A DNA stretch of 64,000 nt from JBAYNW01 sp041678605 (GTDB lineage: Bacteria > Cyanobacteriota > Vampirovibrionia > Gastranaerophilales > Gastranaerophilaceae): assembly GCA_041678605.1 (NCBI GenBank), contig JBAYNW010000004.1, forward strand, positions 1-64,000, in the 5' to 3' direction. The notes below the pieces were generated by a model, which worked only from the letters and a program-made list of their open reading frames with translations, did no database searches and was not told the DNA's origin. Below, piece after piece: positions 1 to 8,897 of the stretch (position 1 is its first letter; each line of letters opens with the position of its first letter). A program made the translations under genes and the position numbers.

Positions 1-134
1 AACATGATTATCGGCTCTTCAAGGAATGCCCTTAATCCGGCATCCAACACGTGAGCTCCAGAATTAAGGACAATCCCTTTTGAAACCGATAATTCATGTT
101 TCGGGATGACGAGGGGACTTTTTAGTCAGCCCCT
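1..134. repeat. Family A foldback element, copy 1 (cut by window edge)
   Basis: This is the right-hand part of a dispersed foldback element also present at 42024-42209 and 49748-49875. It contains the internal inverted words CCTTAATCCGG and AATTAAGGACA, then TTTCGGGATGACG. It closes with a terminal repeat, GGGGACTTTTTAGTCAGCCC, at about 113-132. The left terminus lies outside the window. No protein is encoded. It looks like a MITE-type element; the source transposase is not in this window. Confidence 0.75.
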
Positions 135-189
135 TCCCGGAAATAAATTCAGGGTAACGTAAACAGGAATAATTCCGCATCCTGTAATT

Positions 190-210
190 TATGCCCGATG
201 CGATTCGAAC
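190..210 (-). repeat. 21-bp duplicate of the tRNA-Arg 3' end
   Basis: These 21 bases are identical to 349-369, the 3' end (acceptor and T-arm) of the adjacent tRNA-Arg, in the same orientation. The rest of the tRNA is absent here. A duplicated tRNA 3' end is the usual footprint of a tyrosine-recombinase attachment site, so this may be one end of a decayed or excised integrative element. The 138 bases between the copies encode no gene I can support and contain a small hairpin near 226-243. A partial family B remnant lies just upstream at about 141-166. Confidence 0.6.
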
Positions 211-348
211 AAGGACTCCGTGCAAAACGATTGAGTATCGTTTTGGATGGAGGTTGTTTGCTAAAACAACAGCGGAGAATCGCTTAACATTAAATAATGA
301 ACCAGCAAGCATTTATTAATATGAGTTTGCTCCATCTTCTTTAAAAAC

Positions 349-422
349 TATGCCCGATGCGATTCGAACGCACGACCTTTGGCTTCGGAGGCCAACGCTC
401 TATCCAGCTGAGCTACGGGCAC
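349..422 (-). tRNA. tRNA-Arg (anticodon CCG)
   Basis: The minus strand folds as a tRNA. Its D-arm contains TAGCTCAGCTGG, the anticodon loop CTCCGAA gives anticodon CCG, and the T-loop is TTCGAAT. The acceptor stem has a G-U first pair if the gene is taken as 74 nt. CCA is not encoded. Its 3' end is duplicated at 190-210, which marks it as a likely integration target. Confidence 0.9.
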
Positions 423-438
423 CTATTAGTTGAAAACT

Positions 439-1125
439 TTAGCTCAAATACCTCCGTACATAATAGTTATCGTCATTTTTTAATTTTTCCTTCAAATCAT
501 CAAATTCGCAGTTATCACTTTTCGTTAATATCTTAGCAGTTTTTTCCCTGATTGTATAGTCATAAAAATTTCCTGTCACAAAAAGTGCATCTTTAATTTT
601 TGCGAAATCTATCAAGTCAATAATATTATACAACGCATCCAAGCACCAGTACAGTTGAAAATTCCGTTTACTTATTACGTACTGTTTTGATTTCAGGTCG
701 ATTTTTTCGATTTCTTTCAAAATATTATTAATACTTTCGGGCAATTTTTCGCACAGATATTTTTTGAAGCTGACGCCCAAATTATCTGTTAAATTAACTA
801 TTTGCCTGCAAACGTTTCCGTTTATGTCCATAATCCCCTGCAACAATACATCAAAAATTTTCTCACTTTTGAAAAACATTACATATTCAGGGTTTTGGGT
901 AAGTTCACTAATTTTGAAAGCTGTTGCCTCACGAATTTTTCCATCCTGCCCGACTAAATTTGAAACCAAAACTTCGGCGTCTTGTTGAGAACAAATTTCG
1001 TCCAATTCTAATATTGCGAAATGTTTTTCACTGTCTTTGTCCGAACTCAGAAGGGATACTAATTCGCCGTAATTATATTTGCCACTAAAATTTGTCTCTA
1101 AACTGGTATCAAAAGTATCATTCAA
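439..1125 (-). CDS. HEAT-repeat-like hypothetical protein
   Basis: I do not recognise a named family for this 228-residue soluble protein. It is rich in alternating amphipathic helices with HEAT-like signatures, for example DGKIREATAFKISEL near residue 85, a similar helix pair near 105-125, and DYTIREKTAKILTKS near 195. Helical solenoids of this kind act as protein-binding scaffolds. There is no signal peptide or membrane segment. A GAGG lies about 12 nt before the ATG, a rather long spacing. It is a single gene transcribed toward tRNA-Arg, divergent from the small gene at 1253. The function is unknown. Confidence 0.75.
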   Translation of the reverse strand: MNDTFDTSLETNFSGKYNYGELVSLLSSDKDSEKHFAILELDEICSQQDAEVLVSNLVGQDGKIREATAFKISELTQNPEYVMFFKSEKIFDVLLQGIMDINGNVCRQIVNLTDNLGVSFKKYLCEKLPESINNILKEIEKIDLKSKQYVISKRNFQLYWCLDALYNIIDLIDFAKIKDALFVTGNFYDYTIREKTAKILTKSDNCEFDDLKEKLKNDDNYYVRRYLS

Positions 1126-1252
1126 ATTTTCATCCTCTTTTTCCCTAACACAAATATAACATAAATAGGGATGAAAAAAACGGCAAAAATAGTTTTAATG
1201 TAGGATATTAAGAGGATAATTTAAGATATAATTAATACAAGGAGAAATAACT

Positions 1253-1423
1253 ATGGATAAGGTTTTAAATTTTCTACAAGAAATATTAATGATGAAAAAA
1301 GAAGATAATATCAAGGTCGGTTTGACACAATTCAAGCCGGAAGATGTGATGCCTGTAACCAAAGAAGTTTCTATCAGGACAAAAGATGTAAAACTTTCCG
1401 ACCTGATGCGTAGGGTTGGTTAA
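1253..1423 (+). CDS. Small 56-residue protein of unknown function
   Basis: This short reading frame begins with ATG eight bases after a strong AGGAG ribosome-binding site and follows an AT-rich TATAAT-like box near 1227. It encodes 56 residues beginning MDKVLNFLQEILMMKK and ending with the basic tail LSDLMRRVG. It is charged, has no membrane segment, and may form an N-terminal amphipathic helix. It sits alone between a divergent HEAT-like gene and the convergent trpS. I recognise no family. The support is the ribosome-binding site, the codon pattern and the clean spacing. Confidence 0.6.
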   Translation: MDKVLNFLQEILMMKKEDNIKVGLTQFKPEDVMPVTKEVSIRTKDVKLSDLMRRVG

Positions 1424-1438
1424 AGGGAAAAATAATCT

Positions 1439-2461
1439 TCAATACATCTTAACCAATTTTCTAACTTCTTTTAATATCTTTTGTGCCTCAATGCGGGCTT
1501 TTTGCGAGCCTTCTTCAATAATTTTTTCGACTTCTTCAATATGTGTTTCAAAATAGCATCTTTTTTCTCTGATTGGAGCAAGTTTTTCGTTAATTACTCC
1601 TGCCAGTTGTCTTTTGCAATCTGCACAACCGCGTTGGCCCTTTTCACATTCGCATTTTACGGTTTCAATTGTTTTAGGGTCAGCAAAAATTTGCCAGTAT
1701 TTAAAGGCGACTTCGCATTTGTCGGGGTGTCCCAAATCATCTTTATGAACTCTGCTCGGATCGGTAATTGCCTGCATAATTTTTTTTGCGGTAGTTTGTT
1801 CGTCATCGGAAATTTTAATATCATTGTTAAAGGATTTCCCCATTTTCTCTCCGTCAATTCCGCACAACAAAGGTACTTTAGTTAGCTTTGGCACGGGCTC
1901 GTTAAAGAAATTCGTTTGGTAAATATTGTTAAACCTTCTTGCGATGTCCCTCGTAATCTCCAGATGTGCGAGCTGGTCTGTGCCTACAGGCACAACAGAA
2001 GCATTAAATGCCATTATATCGGCACTCATCAAAACCGGATAACCCATCAGCCCGTAGCTAATCTGGGCATTGGCTCCTTCTTTTGTTTTTAAAATTTTTG
2101 CCATATCTTTTAAGGTCGGGTCACGTTCTACCCAGTTTTGCGGTGTAACCATCCCCAAATATATGTTAAGTTCGGCTATTTCAGGTACAAGCGACTGAAC
2201 ATATATTGTCGAACGTTCCGGATTAATCCCGCAAGCCAGCCAGTCAATAATTACGTCAAGCACATTTTGGCGTAAATCCTCGGTTTTGTCGTATTTGGTT
2301 GTCAGGGCATGCCAGTCTGCAGCAAAAAAGTAGCAATCAAACTCATCTTGCAGCTTAACCCAATTTTCAATAACTCCAAGGTAATGCCCTAAGTGCAGCT
2401 TCCCCGTTGAACGCATTCCGGACACAATCCTCTGTTTGCTCCCGCTATTATTGTTGACCAC
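1439..2461 (-). CDS. trpS: Tryptophanyl-tRNA synthetase
   Basis: This class I aminoacyl-tRNA synthetase charges tRNA-Trp in the cytoplasm. The HIGH-type motif appears as HLGHYLG near residue 24, after SGMRSTGKL. The KMSKS motif appears as KMGKS near 207. The catalytic core is followed by a helical tail. A cysteine group, CECEKGQRGCADC near 268-280, lies in the C-terminal half and may bind metal. I choose the GTG start at 2461 because AGGGGG precedes it by five bases; an upstream TTG at 2479 has no such site. The length of about 340 residues is normal. The gene follows the hydrolase at 2498-3400 on the same strand and is probably cotranscribed with it. Confidence 0.93.
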   Translation of the reverse strand: MVNNNSGSKQRIVSGMRSTGKLHLGHYLGVIENWVKLQDEFDCYFFAADWHALTTKYDKTEDLRQNVLDVIIDWLACGINPERSTIYVQSLVPEIAELNIYLGMVTPQNWVERDPTLKDMAKILKTKEGANAQISYGLMGYPVLMSADIMAFNASVVPVGTDQLAHLEITRDIARRFNNIYQTNFFNEPVPKLTKVPLLCGIDGEKMGKSFNNDIKISDDEQTTAKKIMQAITDPSRVHKDDLGHPDKCEVAFKYWQIFADPKTIETVKCECEKGQRGCADCKRQLAGVINEKLAPIREKRCYFETHIEEVEKIIEEGSQKARIEAQKILKEVRKLVKMY

Positions 2462-2497
2462 TTTTACCCCCTGAAACAATCTTCCATCTAACCACTT

Positions 2498-3400
2498 TTA
2501 ACTTCTCACCAATTTATTATATTCCAAAGATTTTGTAAATTCAAAAACTCTTTCCAGACACCAATCAACATCCCAGTGGTTGCCTATTTCAGAGATATAA
2601 AGCTGCGTATTTGAATTTTGTCTTGCAAGTTCCATTGAGTTTTCGCAAGGGGCTATTTTATCGGTTTTGGAATGTAAAATTAAAATCGGGCATTTTATAT
2701 CTTCTATTTTACTTAATCCGTCCATTTTTTGGATAAAATTCATCCGCTGTATGTGTTTTCGGGCGAAAAGAGCTAATATGTTAAAATGCAGACGTTTGCA
2801 ATAAAAATCATAAACGTCAATTGCCGCAGACTTAATTTCTTTTATTGGTGACTGCAAAATTACTCCCAAAACATTGTTGTGTAAGGCTGTTTCAAGTGCA
2901 ATGACCGACCCGAGTGAATGTCCCCATAATATTATTTTGTCCGGGTCAACTCCCAGTTTTTTAAGCTGAAGAATTGCCGTCTGAGCGTCATTATAAACCC
3001 CTTGTTCAGAAGCCTTCCCGCCGCTTTTGTAATGCCCTCTGTAAGAGAGCATGAACAGCCCAAATCCTTTTTCAAGGCAATAAAGAGCAATATCCTGATG
3101 GCTTAGAATTGATTCAGCTTGCCCGTGCAAATGCAAAATGACCGGCATTTTATTTTTAGGCTTTATAAACCATGCGTAAAGCTTAATCCCCTCAGGGTTA
3201 ATAAATCTCTGAGGGTTAATTTTTTTTAGTAATCCACGCTGAATTCTTTTTGCCCGAAGTTTTGACGGTTGAAAAATAAGATAATTTTCAATATTTTTTC
3301 TGACCGCTGCAAAAAATTTTCCATCTCTTTCAAACAAAGGATATACAAGCAATAGGACAACTTTTTTTAAAATAAATAAATAGAAAAATAACTTTCGCAC
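2498..3400 (-). CDS. Alpha/beta hydrolase
   Basis: This is a 300-residue alpha/beta-hydrolase. The nucleophile elbow GHSLG places the catalytic Ser at residue 162, the acid is probably Asp247 (LHSKTDK), and the base His275 (GNHWDVD). HLHGQAES near 90 forms the oxyanion region. The N-terminal 20 residues are hydrophobic with a basic start and could be a signal anchor. The family includes serine esterases and peptidase-like proteins; the substrate cannot be told. The start codon is GTG with no Shine-Dalgarno, but TGTTATAAT ends six bases upstream, so the mRNA is probably leaderless. It leads into trpS. Confidence 0.82.
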   Translation of the reverse strand: MRKLFFYLFILKKVVLLLVYPLFERDGKFFAAVRKNIENYLIFQPSKLRAKRIQRGLLKKINPQRFINPEGIKLYAWFIKPKNKMPVILHLHGQAESILSHQDIALYCLEKGFGLFMLSYRGHYKSGGKASEQGVYNDAQTAILQLKKLGVDPDKIILWGHSLGSVIALETALHNNVLGVILQSPIKEIKSAAIDVYDFYCKRLHFNILALFARKHIQRMNFIQKMDGLSKIEDIKCPILILHSKTDKIAPCENSMELARQNSNTQLYISEIGNHWDVDWCLERVFEFTKSLEYNKLVRS

Positions 3401-3406
3401 GAATGG

Positions 3407-3415
3407 ATTATAACA
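3407..3415 (-). promoter_or_regulatory. Extended -10 box of the hydrolase gene
   Basis: On the minus strand TGTTATAAT (TG at -15/-14 plus TATAAT) ends six bases before the GTG start at 3400. Transcription would begin at or next to the start codon, giving a leaderless message. No clear -35 box is needed for an extended -10 promoter. Confidence 0.55.
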
Positions 3416-3511
3416 TATTTTTTAAAATAAAACTATTGCTCTATTGATTTTAATTGTTCCGAGTGTTAATATTTTGTTAATTCTGTTTAGTTAAATGTAT
3501 TGGGGATAAAT

Positions 3512-4267
3512 ATGAAAGTTACAAAACCTACTGAGGCAAAAGAGCGTATAATACTTGCGTTGGACGTTGACGATTTAGAGGAAGCAGAGAAGCTTGTCGT
3601 TGAGTTAAAAGATTATGTCGGATTTTTCAAAGTCGGATTACAGTTGTTCACAAGCTACGGTTTCAGTGCAATTAAGATGATAAGAGATAACGGCGGGAAG
3701 GTCTATTGCGACTTAAAATTTCATGACATTCCTAACACTGTTTCGCATGCCTGTTCAAATTTAATCAGACACAACATAAATTTTTTCAATCTGCACTTGC
3801 AAGGGGGTTCAAAGATGGTTTTGCAAGCAGTAAAAACTGCCAAAGATACCGCCAAATGCCTGAATATTAATCCTCCGACGATTTTGGGGGTAAGCCTTTT
3901 GTCAAGTTTCGGTCAACGGACATTGACGGAAGAACTTTGGGTGGAAAGAAATATAGAAGATTATATAATGCAGTTGACAAAAATAGCTAAAGACAACGGT
4001 CTTGACGGAATTGTGGCCGGAGCATCCGAAGCTAAAAGAATAAGGAAGGCATTTGGCGAGGATTTTATAATCCTTTGCCCTGCTACACGGCCGACATGGT
4101 CAGCCGTTAATGATCAGGTAAGAGTTGATACTCCGACGGATGCAATAAAAGCAGGGGTTGACTATCTTGTAATCGGCAGGCCTATTACAGACGCAGAAGA
4201 CAAAGTCGCAGCCGTAAAATTAATTATAGACGAAATCAATTCGGCATTATATTGCGAAACGTTATAG
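3512..4267 (+). CDS. pyrF: Orotidine 5'-phosphate decarboxylase
   Basis: The enzyme converts OMP to UMP, the last step of pyrimidine synthesis. The 251-residue protein has the family signature: ALDVDDLEEA at the N-terminus, FFKVGLQLF, and the catalytic DLKFHDIPNT, where the D-K-x-x-D charged network sits. The phosphate-binding end is VDYLVIGRPIT. I choose ATG 3512 because GGGGAT precedes it by five bases; the TTG twelve bases upstream overlaps that site. No other pyr gene is in the window. It is followed after 89 bases by ald on the same strand. Confidence 0.95.
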   Translation: MKVTKPTEAKERIILALDVDDLEEAEKLVVELKDYVGFFKVGLQLFTSYGFSAIKMIRDNGGKVYCDLKFHDIPNTVSHACSNLIRHNINFFNLHLQGGSKMVLQAVKTAKDTAKCLNINPPTILGVSLLSSFGQRTLTEELWVERNIEDYIMQLTKIAKDNGLDGIVAGASEAKRIRKAFGEDFIILCPATRPTWSAVNDQVRVDTPTDAIKAGVDYLVIGRPITDAEDKVAAVKLIIDEINSALYCETL

Positions 4268-4356
4268 GGGAACCGGATAAGCATGTAAAATAAAATCAGT
4301 ATTTTATAAAGTTAGTAAAAGCGGAACCGCTAAGGTTTCGTATTGGGGGAGAAAAA

Positions 4357-5478
4357 ATGATTATTGGTATTCCAAAAGAGATTAAAAACTGGGAAAACAG
4401 GGTTTCCTTGACCCCGTCAGGTGCAAAAACACTTATAGACAACGGACACAGCGTTCTTGTTCAGTCCACGGCCGGTTTAGGCAGCGGGTTCACGGACAAG
4501 GAATATATTAATGCCGGTGCAGCTATTATTCCGACGATTGAAGAAGTTTACAAAAAATCTGACATGATTATAAAGGTTAAAGAGCCTCAGGAAAGTGAAT
4601 ACGGGCTTTTAAAAGAAGGCCAGCTGCTTTTCACATATTTACATTTGGCTGTTGAACCGAAGTTGACGAATGCACTTATAAAACATAAAGTAAACGGTGT
4701 TGCATATGAAACGATTCAAACAGCGAGCGGGGAATTGCCGCTTTTGACCCCAATGAGCGAGATTGCCGGAAGAATGGCTGTTCAAATCGGGGCGTCTTAT
4801 CTGGAAAAACCGCACGGCGGCAGAGGCGTTTTGCTTGGTGGCGTTCCGGGGGTTATGCCTGCGGATGTTGTGATAATCGGCGGCGGTACTGTGGGTCTGA
4901 ATGCTGCAAAAATCGCTTACGGGATAGGGGCAAACGTAACTGTACTTGACTTAAACTTAAACAGATTGAGATATTTTGACGACATTTTCCACGGAAAGAT
5001 AAAAACTCTTATGTCCAGCAGTTCTAACATTGAACTCTGTGCGGCTTATGCCGATTTACTGATTGGGGCGGTTTTAATACCGGGTGCGAAAGCTCCTCAT
5101 CTGGTCACGGAGGCTATGGTTAAGAAAATGAAAAAAGGCTCGGTAATAGTTGATGTTGCTATTGATCAGGGCGGAATTTTTGAAACAATCGACAGAGTTA
5201 CAACTCATGAAAACCCTGTTTACGAAAAACACGGGGTAATGCATTATTCTGTTGCCAATATTCCGGGTGCGGTTGCAAGGACTTCAACGCTTGCACTCAC
5301 TAATGCGACACTGCCTTATGCCTTAAAATTGGCTAATCAAGGGTTTGTCAAGGCAGTCAAAAATTGTGAGGAACTGGCAAAAGGTGTTAACACCTGTCAG
5401 GGACATCTGGTTTCTAAACCCGTTGCAGAATCATTAAAGATTGAACATAAAGAATTATCAATGATAATAGGGTTTTAA
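4357..5478 (+). CDS. ald: Alanine dehydrogenase
   Basis: This NAD-dependent enzyme interconverts alanine with pyruvate plus ammonium. The 373-residue protein begins MIIGIPKEIKNWENRVSL, typical of the family. It has the substrate-side FTYLHLA region and a Rossmann motif, VVIIGGGTVGLNAAKIA, near residue 171-187. VAIDQGG and SVANIPGAVARTST follow as the conserved C-terminal signatures. The ATG lies six bases after GGGGGAG. In a fermentative cell it could regenerate NAD or dispose of pyruvate; with the nearby hydrogenase this fits a redox-balancing metabolism, which is inference. Its stop codon directly abuts the convergent gene at 5479. Confidence 0.95.
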   Translation: MIIGIPKEIKNWENRVSLTPSGAKTLIDNGHSVLVQSTAGLGSGFTDKEYINAGAAIIPTIEEVYKKSDMIIKVKEPQESEYGLLKEGQLLFTYLHLAVEPKLTNALIKHKVNGVAYETIQTASGELPLLTPMSEIAGRMAVQIGASYLEKPHGGRGVLLGGVPGVMPADVVIIGGGTVGLNAAKIAYGIGANVTVLDLNLNRLRYFDDIFHGKIKTLMSSSSNIELCAAYADLLIGAVLIPGAKAPHLVTEAMVKKMKKGSVIVDVAIDQGGIFETIDRVTTHENPVYEKHGVMHYSVANIPGAVARTSTLALTNATLPYALKLANQGFVKAVKNCEELAKGVNTCQGHLVSKPVAESLKIEHKELSMIIGF

Positions 5479-5904
5479 CTAAACTTTTTTAATGACATTA
5501 AGAGACATTTTATAGTATTCGTAAACCTTTATTATTGCGTTTTTAATGTCGAAGGGTGTATTATCAATTTGTGCTAAATTATTTTTGTATTCAAAATCTA
5601 TTTGCTTTTGGGTTTCAGGTGTAAGGTTATAAATACTTGCATAAAATTCTTCACGGTTCATTTTTGCAAAAAGAGCTGTCAATTTTCTTGTATCAAATAC
5701 TGAGAGTGGCTTTGTTTTATTATCTTCGGTTATAAATAATTTTAATATATTTGGATTTTCAGCTTTTATTAGTATGTCATTGTTCTCATTATTGAACCTT
5801 AGTCTATTTGCAGCAGCTTCAATATTGGTTTTATCATTGCTCATATGAGCGTTAATACTTGGATAATCAATATTTACATTTGAGGTAAAAGATTGTATTT
5901 TCAT
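5479..5904 (-). CDS. Hypothetical protein with MKIQSF N-terminus
   Basis: This is a 141-residue soluble protein with no recognised domain. The N-terminal MKIQSF resembles MRVQSI of the unrelated-looking gene at 33996, and such short N-terminal signatures recur in small proteins of this lineage (from memory). The interior is Asn- and Lys-rich with a helical C-terminal half. The ATG at 5904 has AGGA about eight bases upstream, so I prefer it to the TTG at 5934. It is convergent with ald with no gap between the stop codons. The function is unknown. Confidence 0.65.
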   Translation of the reverse strand: MKIQSFTSNVNIDYPSINAHMSNDKTNIEAAANRLRFNNENNDILIKAENPNILKLFITEDNKTKPLSVFDTRKLTALFAKMNREEFYASIYNLTPETQKQIDFEYKNNLAQIDNTPFDIKNAIIKVYEYYKMSLNVIKKV

Positions 5905-5942
5905 TTGAAATCCTTTTTGTTTTAACAATAACAATTATAGTA

Positions 5943-8897
5943 TTAAAATATATTTTTTAAGTATTGCCCTGTGTATGAGTTTACAATTCTTGATATTTCT
6001 TTTGGTGTTCCTTGTGCAACGACTTCACCGCCGGCGTTTCCGCCTTCTGGGCCAAGGTCAATTATATAATCTGCGATTTTGATTAAATCCAAATTGTGTT
6101 CAATGATTAAAATCGTATTCCCGCTGTCGGCAAGCTGCTGCAGAATTTTGATTAATTTGTCCAAATCGTACCAGTGTAAACCCACAGATGGTTCATCAAG
6201 CAGATAAAGCGTTTTGCCGGTTGCACGCTTGTTGAGTTCTGAAGCAAGCTTAATTCTCTGAGCTTCGCCGCCAGAAAGTGTTGTGGCACTTTGACCGAGC
6301 TTTACGTAATCCAATCCGACGTCGTTTAATGTCTGTAATTTAGTTTTAATCTTCGGAATGTTTTCAAAAAATTCCAACGCTTCTTTTACGCTCATGTCAA
6401 GCACATCGGAAATTGTTTTGCCTTTGTATTTGACTTCGAGGGTTTCCCTGTTGTAGCGTTTTCCTTTGCAGACGTCGCATTTTACATAAACATCGGAGAG
6501 AAAATTCATTTCGATTCTTAAAACGCCGTCGCCCTTGCAGGCTTCACAGCGTCCGCCTTTTACATTAAAACTGAATCTGCCGGGCTTGTAGCCGCGGACT
6601 TTTGCCTCATTTGTGCGTGAATAAAGCTCCCGAACATGCGTAAAAACATCCGTGTAAGTCGCCGGATTTGACCGCGGGGTACGCCCGATTGGCGATTGGT
6701 CAATATCAATTACTTTGTCGATATTTTCAAATCCGAGAATCTCATCAACGCCCTGTGGCTTCGGCTTGTTGCGGCGAACTTTATGCAGAGCGTATTCGTA
6801 TATCAAATCCTGCATTAAGGTCGATTTGCCTGAGCCTGAAACACCCGTTAAAACACAAATCTTACCCAGAGGTATGTCTAAGTCGATATTTTTTAAGTTG
6901 TTAAGGTGGGCATTTTTTACCCGTAAAAAATGCCCGCTTCCTTCACGAATTTCTTTCGGAACGGGGATAAATTTTTCGCCCTTCAAATATTTGCCCGTAA
7001 TTGATTTTTTACAGCCTACAATATCTCCGATTGCACCTTGAGCGACTATTTCTCCGCCGTTTATGCCGGCTTTAGGCCCAATATCGACTATGTAATCGGC
7101 ACTTCTTATTGTTTCCTCATCGTGTTCTACTACAATGAGCGTGTTTCCGAGGTTTCTAAGCTTTATAAGCGTTTGAATTAAACGTGCGTTATCTCTTTGG
7201 TGAAGTCCGATTGAAGGTTCGTCCAAAACATACAAAACACCGGATAAACCGCTTCCTATTTGGGTCGCAAGCCTTATTCTCTGTGCTTCCCCGCCTGATA
7301 GAGTTCCTGCCATTCTTGCGAGGGTAAGGTAATTTAGCCCGACATCCAGTAAAAACTTCAACCTTGCACGAATTTCATCCAAAATTTGTTTTGCAATTTG
7401 AATTTGGTAGTCGCTCAATTCTAAAAACAGTGAAGACACAAAATCGAATGCCTCGTCAATCGGCATAAGCGTAAATTCATAGATGTTTTTGCCTTTAATT
7501 TTAACTGCAAGCGGAAAGGGTTTTAATCTTGCTCCGCCGCATGTTGTGCAGGGCGTTGTTACAACATATTTCTGCAATTCGTTTGTCCAATATTCTCCAT
7601 TTGAATTCAAACTCTCTTCATATTTTTTTCCCAGATAAGGAATTACTCCGGAAAATCTTGTGTACTGGGTTTCGTAGCGTCTTGTCATAAAATCTTTTAC
7701 CCTGATTTTGATTAAATCGTTGTCAGAGCCGTATAGGATTATTTTTTGCTCATGTTCGGGCAGTTCTTCAAACGGTTTGTTTTTGTCAATTCCGTAGAAT
7801 TCGCAGACCGAGCTGATTAAATCAGCGTAATACTGGTTGCTCGTCTTTGCCCAGGGGTAAATCGCCCCGTTTGCCAAAGATTTCTTTCTGTCGGGTATTA
7901 CCAAGTTCGGGTCGACGACGTTGTCTGCTCCAAGGCCTGAACAGCGTTCACATGCCCCGTAAGGGTTGTTAAAACTAAAAATACGGGGTGCAAGTTCTTC
8001 AAAACTCAAGTTGCACCTTGCACAGGACAGTTTTTCAGAAAATATTATTTCATTATTACAAAATTCTCCATTACGTCTTGCTGAACTTGTTTCAGCACCG
8101 CAAGGCCGTTCGCTTATGCGACCCTGAAACGAGTTCAGGGTGACGTTTTTGTCGTTGGGAGAGTTTTGTACTTGAGTATCTCCAAGGTCCAAAATCATCA
8201 TTCCGTCGGCTTTTTTCAGAGCAATTTGAACACTGTCGGCAATTCTTGATTTTGCACTTTCTTTGGCAACAATTCTGTCTACAATGACGTAAATCGTGTG
8301 TTTTTGAGTTTTTTCAAGCTTGATTTCGTCTTCATCCAAATTATAAATTTCATCGTCAACCTTGACACGGACAAAACCTTCTTGACGCAATTCTTCAAAC
8401 GTTGACTGAAATTCACCTTTTCTCCCGCGAGCAATGGGGGCCATAATCTGAATTTTCGTGCCTTCCGGAAGCTTCATTATTTTGTCGACGATTTCGTCAA
8501 TTGTTTGAGGCTTAATCTCATCTCCACACTCTGGGCAATAGGGGGTTCCGACCCGTGCGTAAAGAAGTCTGAGGTAATCATAAATTTCGGTAACTGTTCC
8601 GACTGTGGAACGAGGGTTGTTGCTTGTGGATTTTTGGTCGATTGAAATGGCGGGCGAAAGTCCCTCGATGTGTTCGACATTTGGCTTGTCCATTTGTCCC
8701 AAAAATTGACGTGCGTAGGTGGAAAGGCTTTCGACATAGCGTCTTTGGCCTTCCGCAAAAATGGTATCAAAGGCAAGGGAACTTTTTCCTGACCCCGAAA
8801 CTCCCGTAAAAACGATTAATTCATTTTTAGGCAATTCCAACGAAATATTCTTTAAATTATGCTCCTTAGCCCCTGTTATGATAATTTTTTCATTCAT
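5943..8897 (-). CDS. uvrA: Excinuclease ABC subunit A with an inserted repeat peptide
   Basis: UvrA is the damage-recognition ATPase of nucleotide excision repair and acts with UvrBC. Both ABC ATPase halves are present: Walker A GVSGSGKSS near residue 32 and GVSGSGKST near 685, with two LSGGEAQRI signatures. Zinc-binding cysteine groups are CPECG near 121, CARC/CERC near 285-315, and CEAC/CDVC near 785-815. The length is 984 residues against about 940-950 usual. Residues 251-275 are the translation of a 74-bp palindromic repeat (8073-8146) in the linker before the second zinc module. The frame is open across it, so the gene is probably functional. There is no Shine-Dalgarno, and an AT-rich TAATAT lies just upstream of the ATG. 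Confidence 0.96.
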   Translation of the reverse strand: MNEKIIITGAKEHNLKNISLELPKNELIVFTGVSGSGKSSLAFDTIFAEGQRRYVESLSTYARQFLGQMDKPNVEHIEGLSPAISIDQKSTSNNPRSTVGTVTEIYDYLRLLYARVGTPYCPECGDEIKPQTIDEIVDKIMKLPEGTKIQIMAPIARGRKGEFQSTFEELRQEGFVRVKVDDEIYNLDEDEIKLEKTQKHTIYVIVDRIVAKESAKSRIADSVQIALKKADGMMILDLGDTQVQNSPNDKNVTLNSFQGRISERPCGAETSSARRNGEFCNNEIIFSEKLSCARCNLSFEELAPRIFSFNNPYGACERCSGLGADNVVDPNLVIPDRKKSLANGAIYPWAKTSNQYYADLISSVCEFYGIDKNKPFEELPEHEQKIILYGSDNDLIKIRVKDFMTRRYETQYTRFSGVIPYLGKKYEESLNSNGEYWTNELQKYVVTTPCTTCGGARLKPFPLAVKIKGKNIYEFTLMPIDEAFDFVSSLFLELSDYQIQIAKQILDEIRARLKFLLDVGLNYLTLARMAGTLSGGEAQRIRLATQIGSGLSGVLYVLDEPSIGLHQRDNARLIQTLIKLRNLGNTLIVVEHDEETIRSADYIVDIGPKAGINGGEIVAQGAIGDIVGCKKSITGKYLKGEKFIPVPKEIREGSGHFLRVKNAHLNNLKNIDLDIPLGKICVLTGVSGSGKSTLMQDLIYEYALHKVRRNKPKPQGVDEILGFENIDKVIDIDQSPIGRTPRSNPATYTDVFTHVRELYSRTNEAKVRGYKPGRFSFNVKGGRCEACKGDGVLRIEMNFLSDVYVKCDVCKGKRYNRETLEVKYKGKTISDVLDMSVKEALEFFENIPKIKTKLQTLNDVGLDYVKLGQSATTLSGGEAQRIKLASELNKRATGKTLYLLDEPSVGLHWYDLDKLIKILQQLADSGNTILIIEHNLDLIKIADYIIDLGPEGGNAGGEVVAQGTPKEISRIVNSYTGQYLKNIF
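8073..8146. repeat. Family B palindromic element inside uvrA
   Basis: This 74-bp imperfect palindrome begins ACGTC and ends GACGT. Its arms contain CTGAACTTGTTTCAG and CTGAAACGAGTTCAG, with a smaller hairpin nested inside. A second 74-bp copy lies at 9060-9133. Here it is translated in frame within uvrA as a peptide containing NVTLNSFQG and AETSSARR. The insertion lies between conserved domains. Confidence 0.85.

Noticed and set aside
94..312. A 72-residue minus-strand frame over the tRNA-Arg flank
   Set aside because: It runs through the family A element and the tRNA 3' duplicate, and the translation has no protein-like features.
4268..4356. Possible riboswitch between pyrF and ald
   Set aside because: Only a small GCGGAACCGC palindrome is visible; no known riboswitch core can be recognised.
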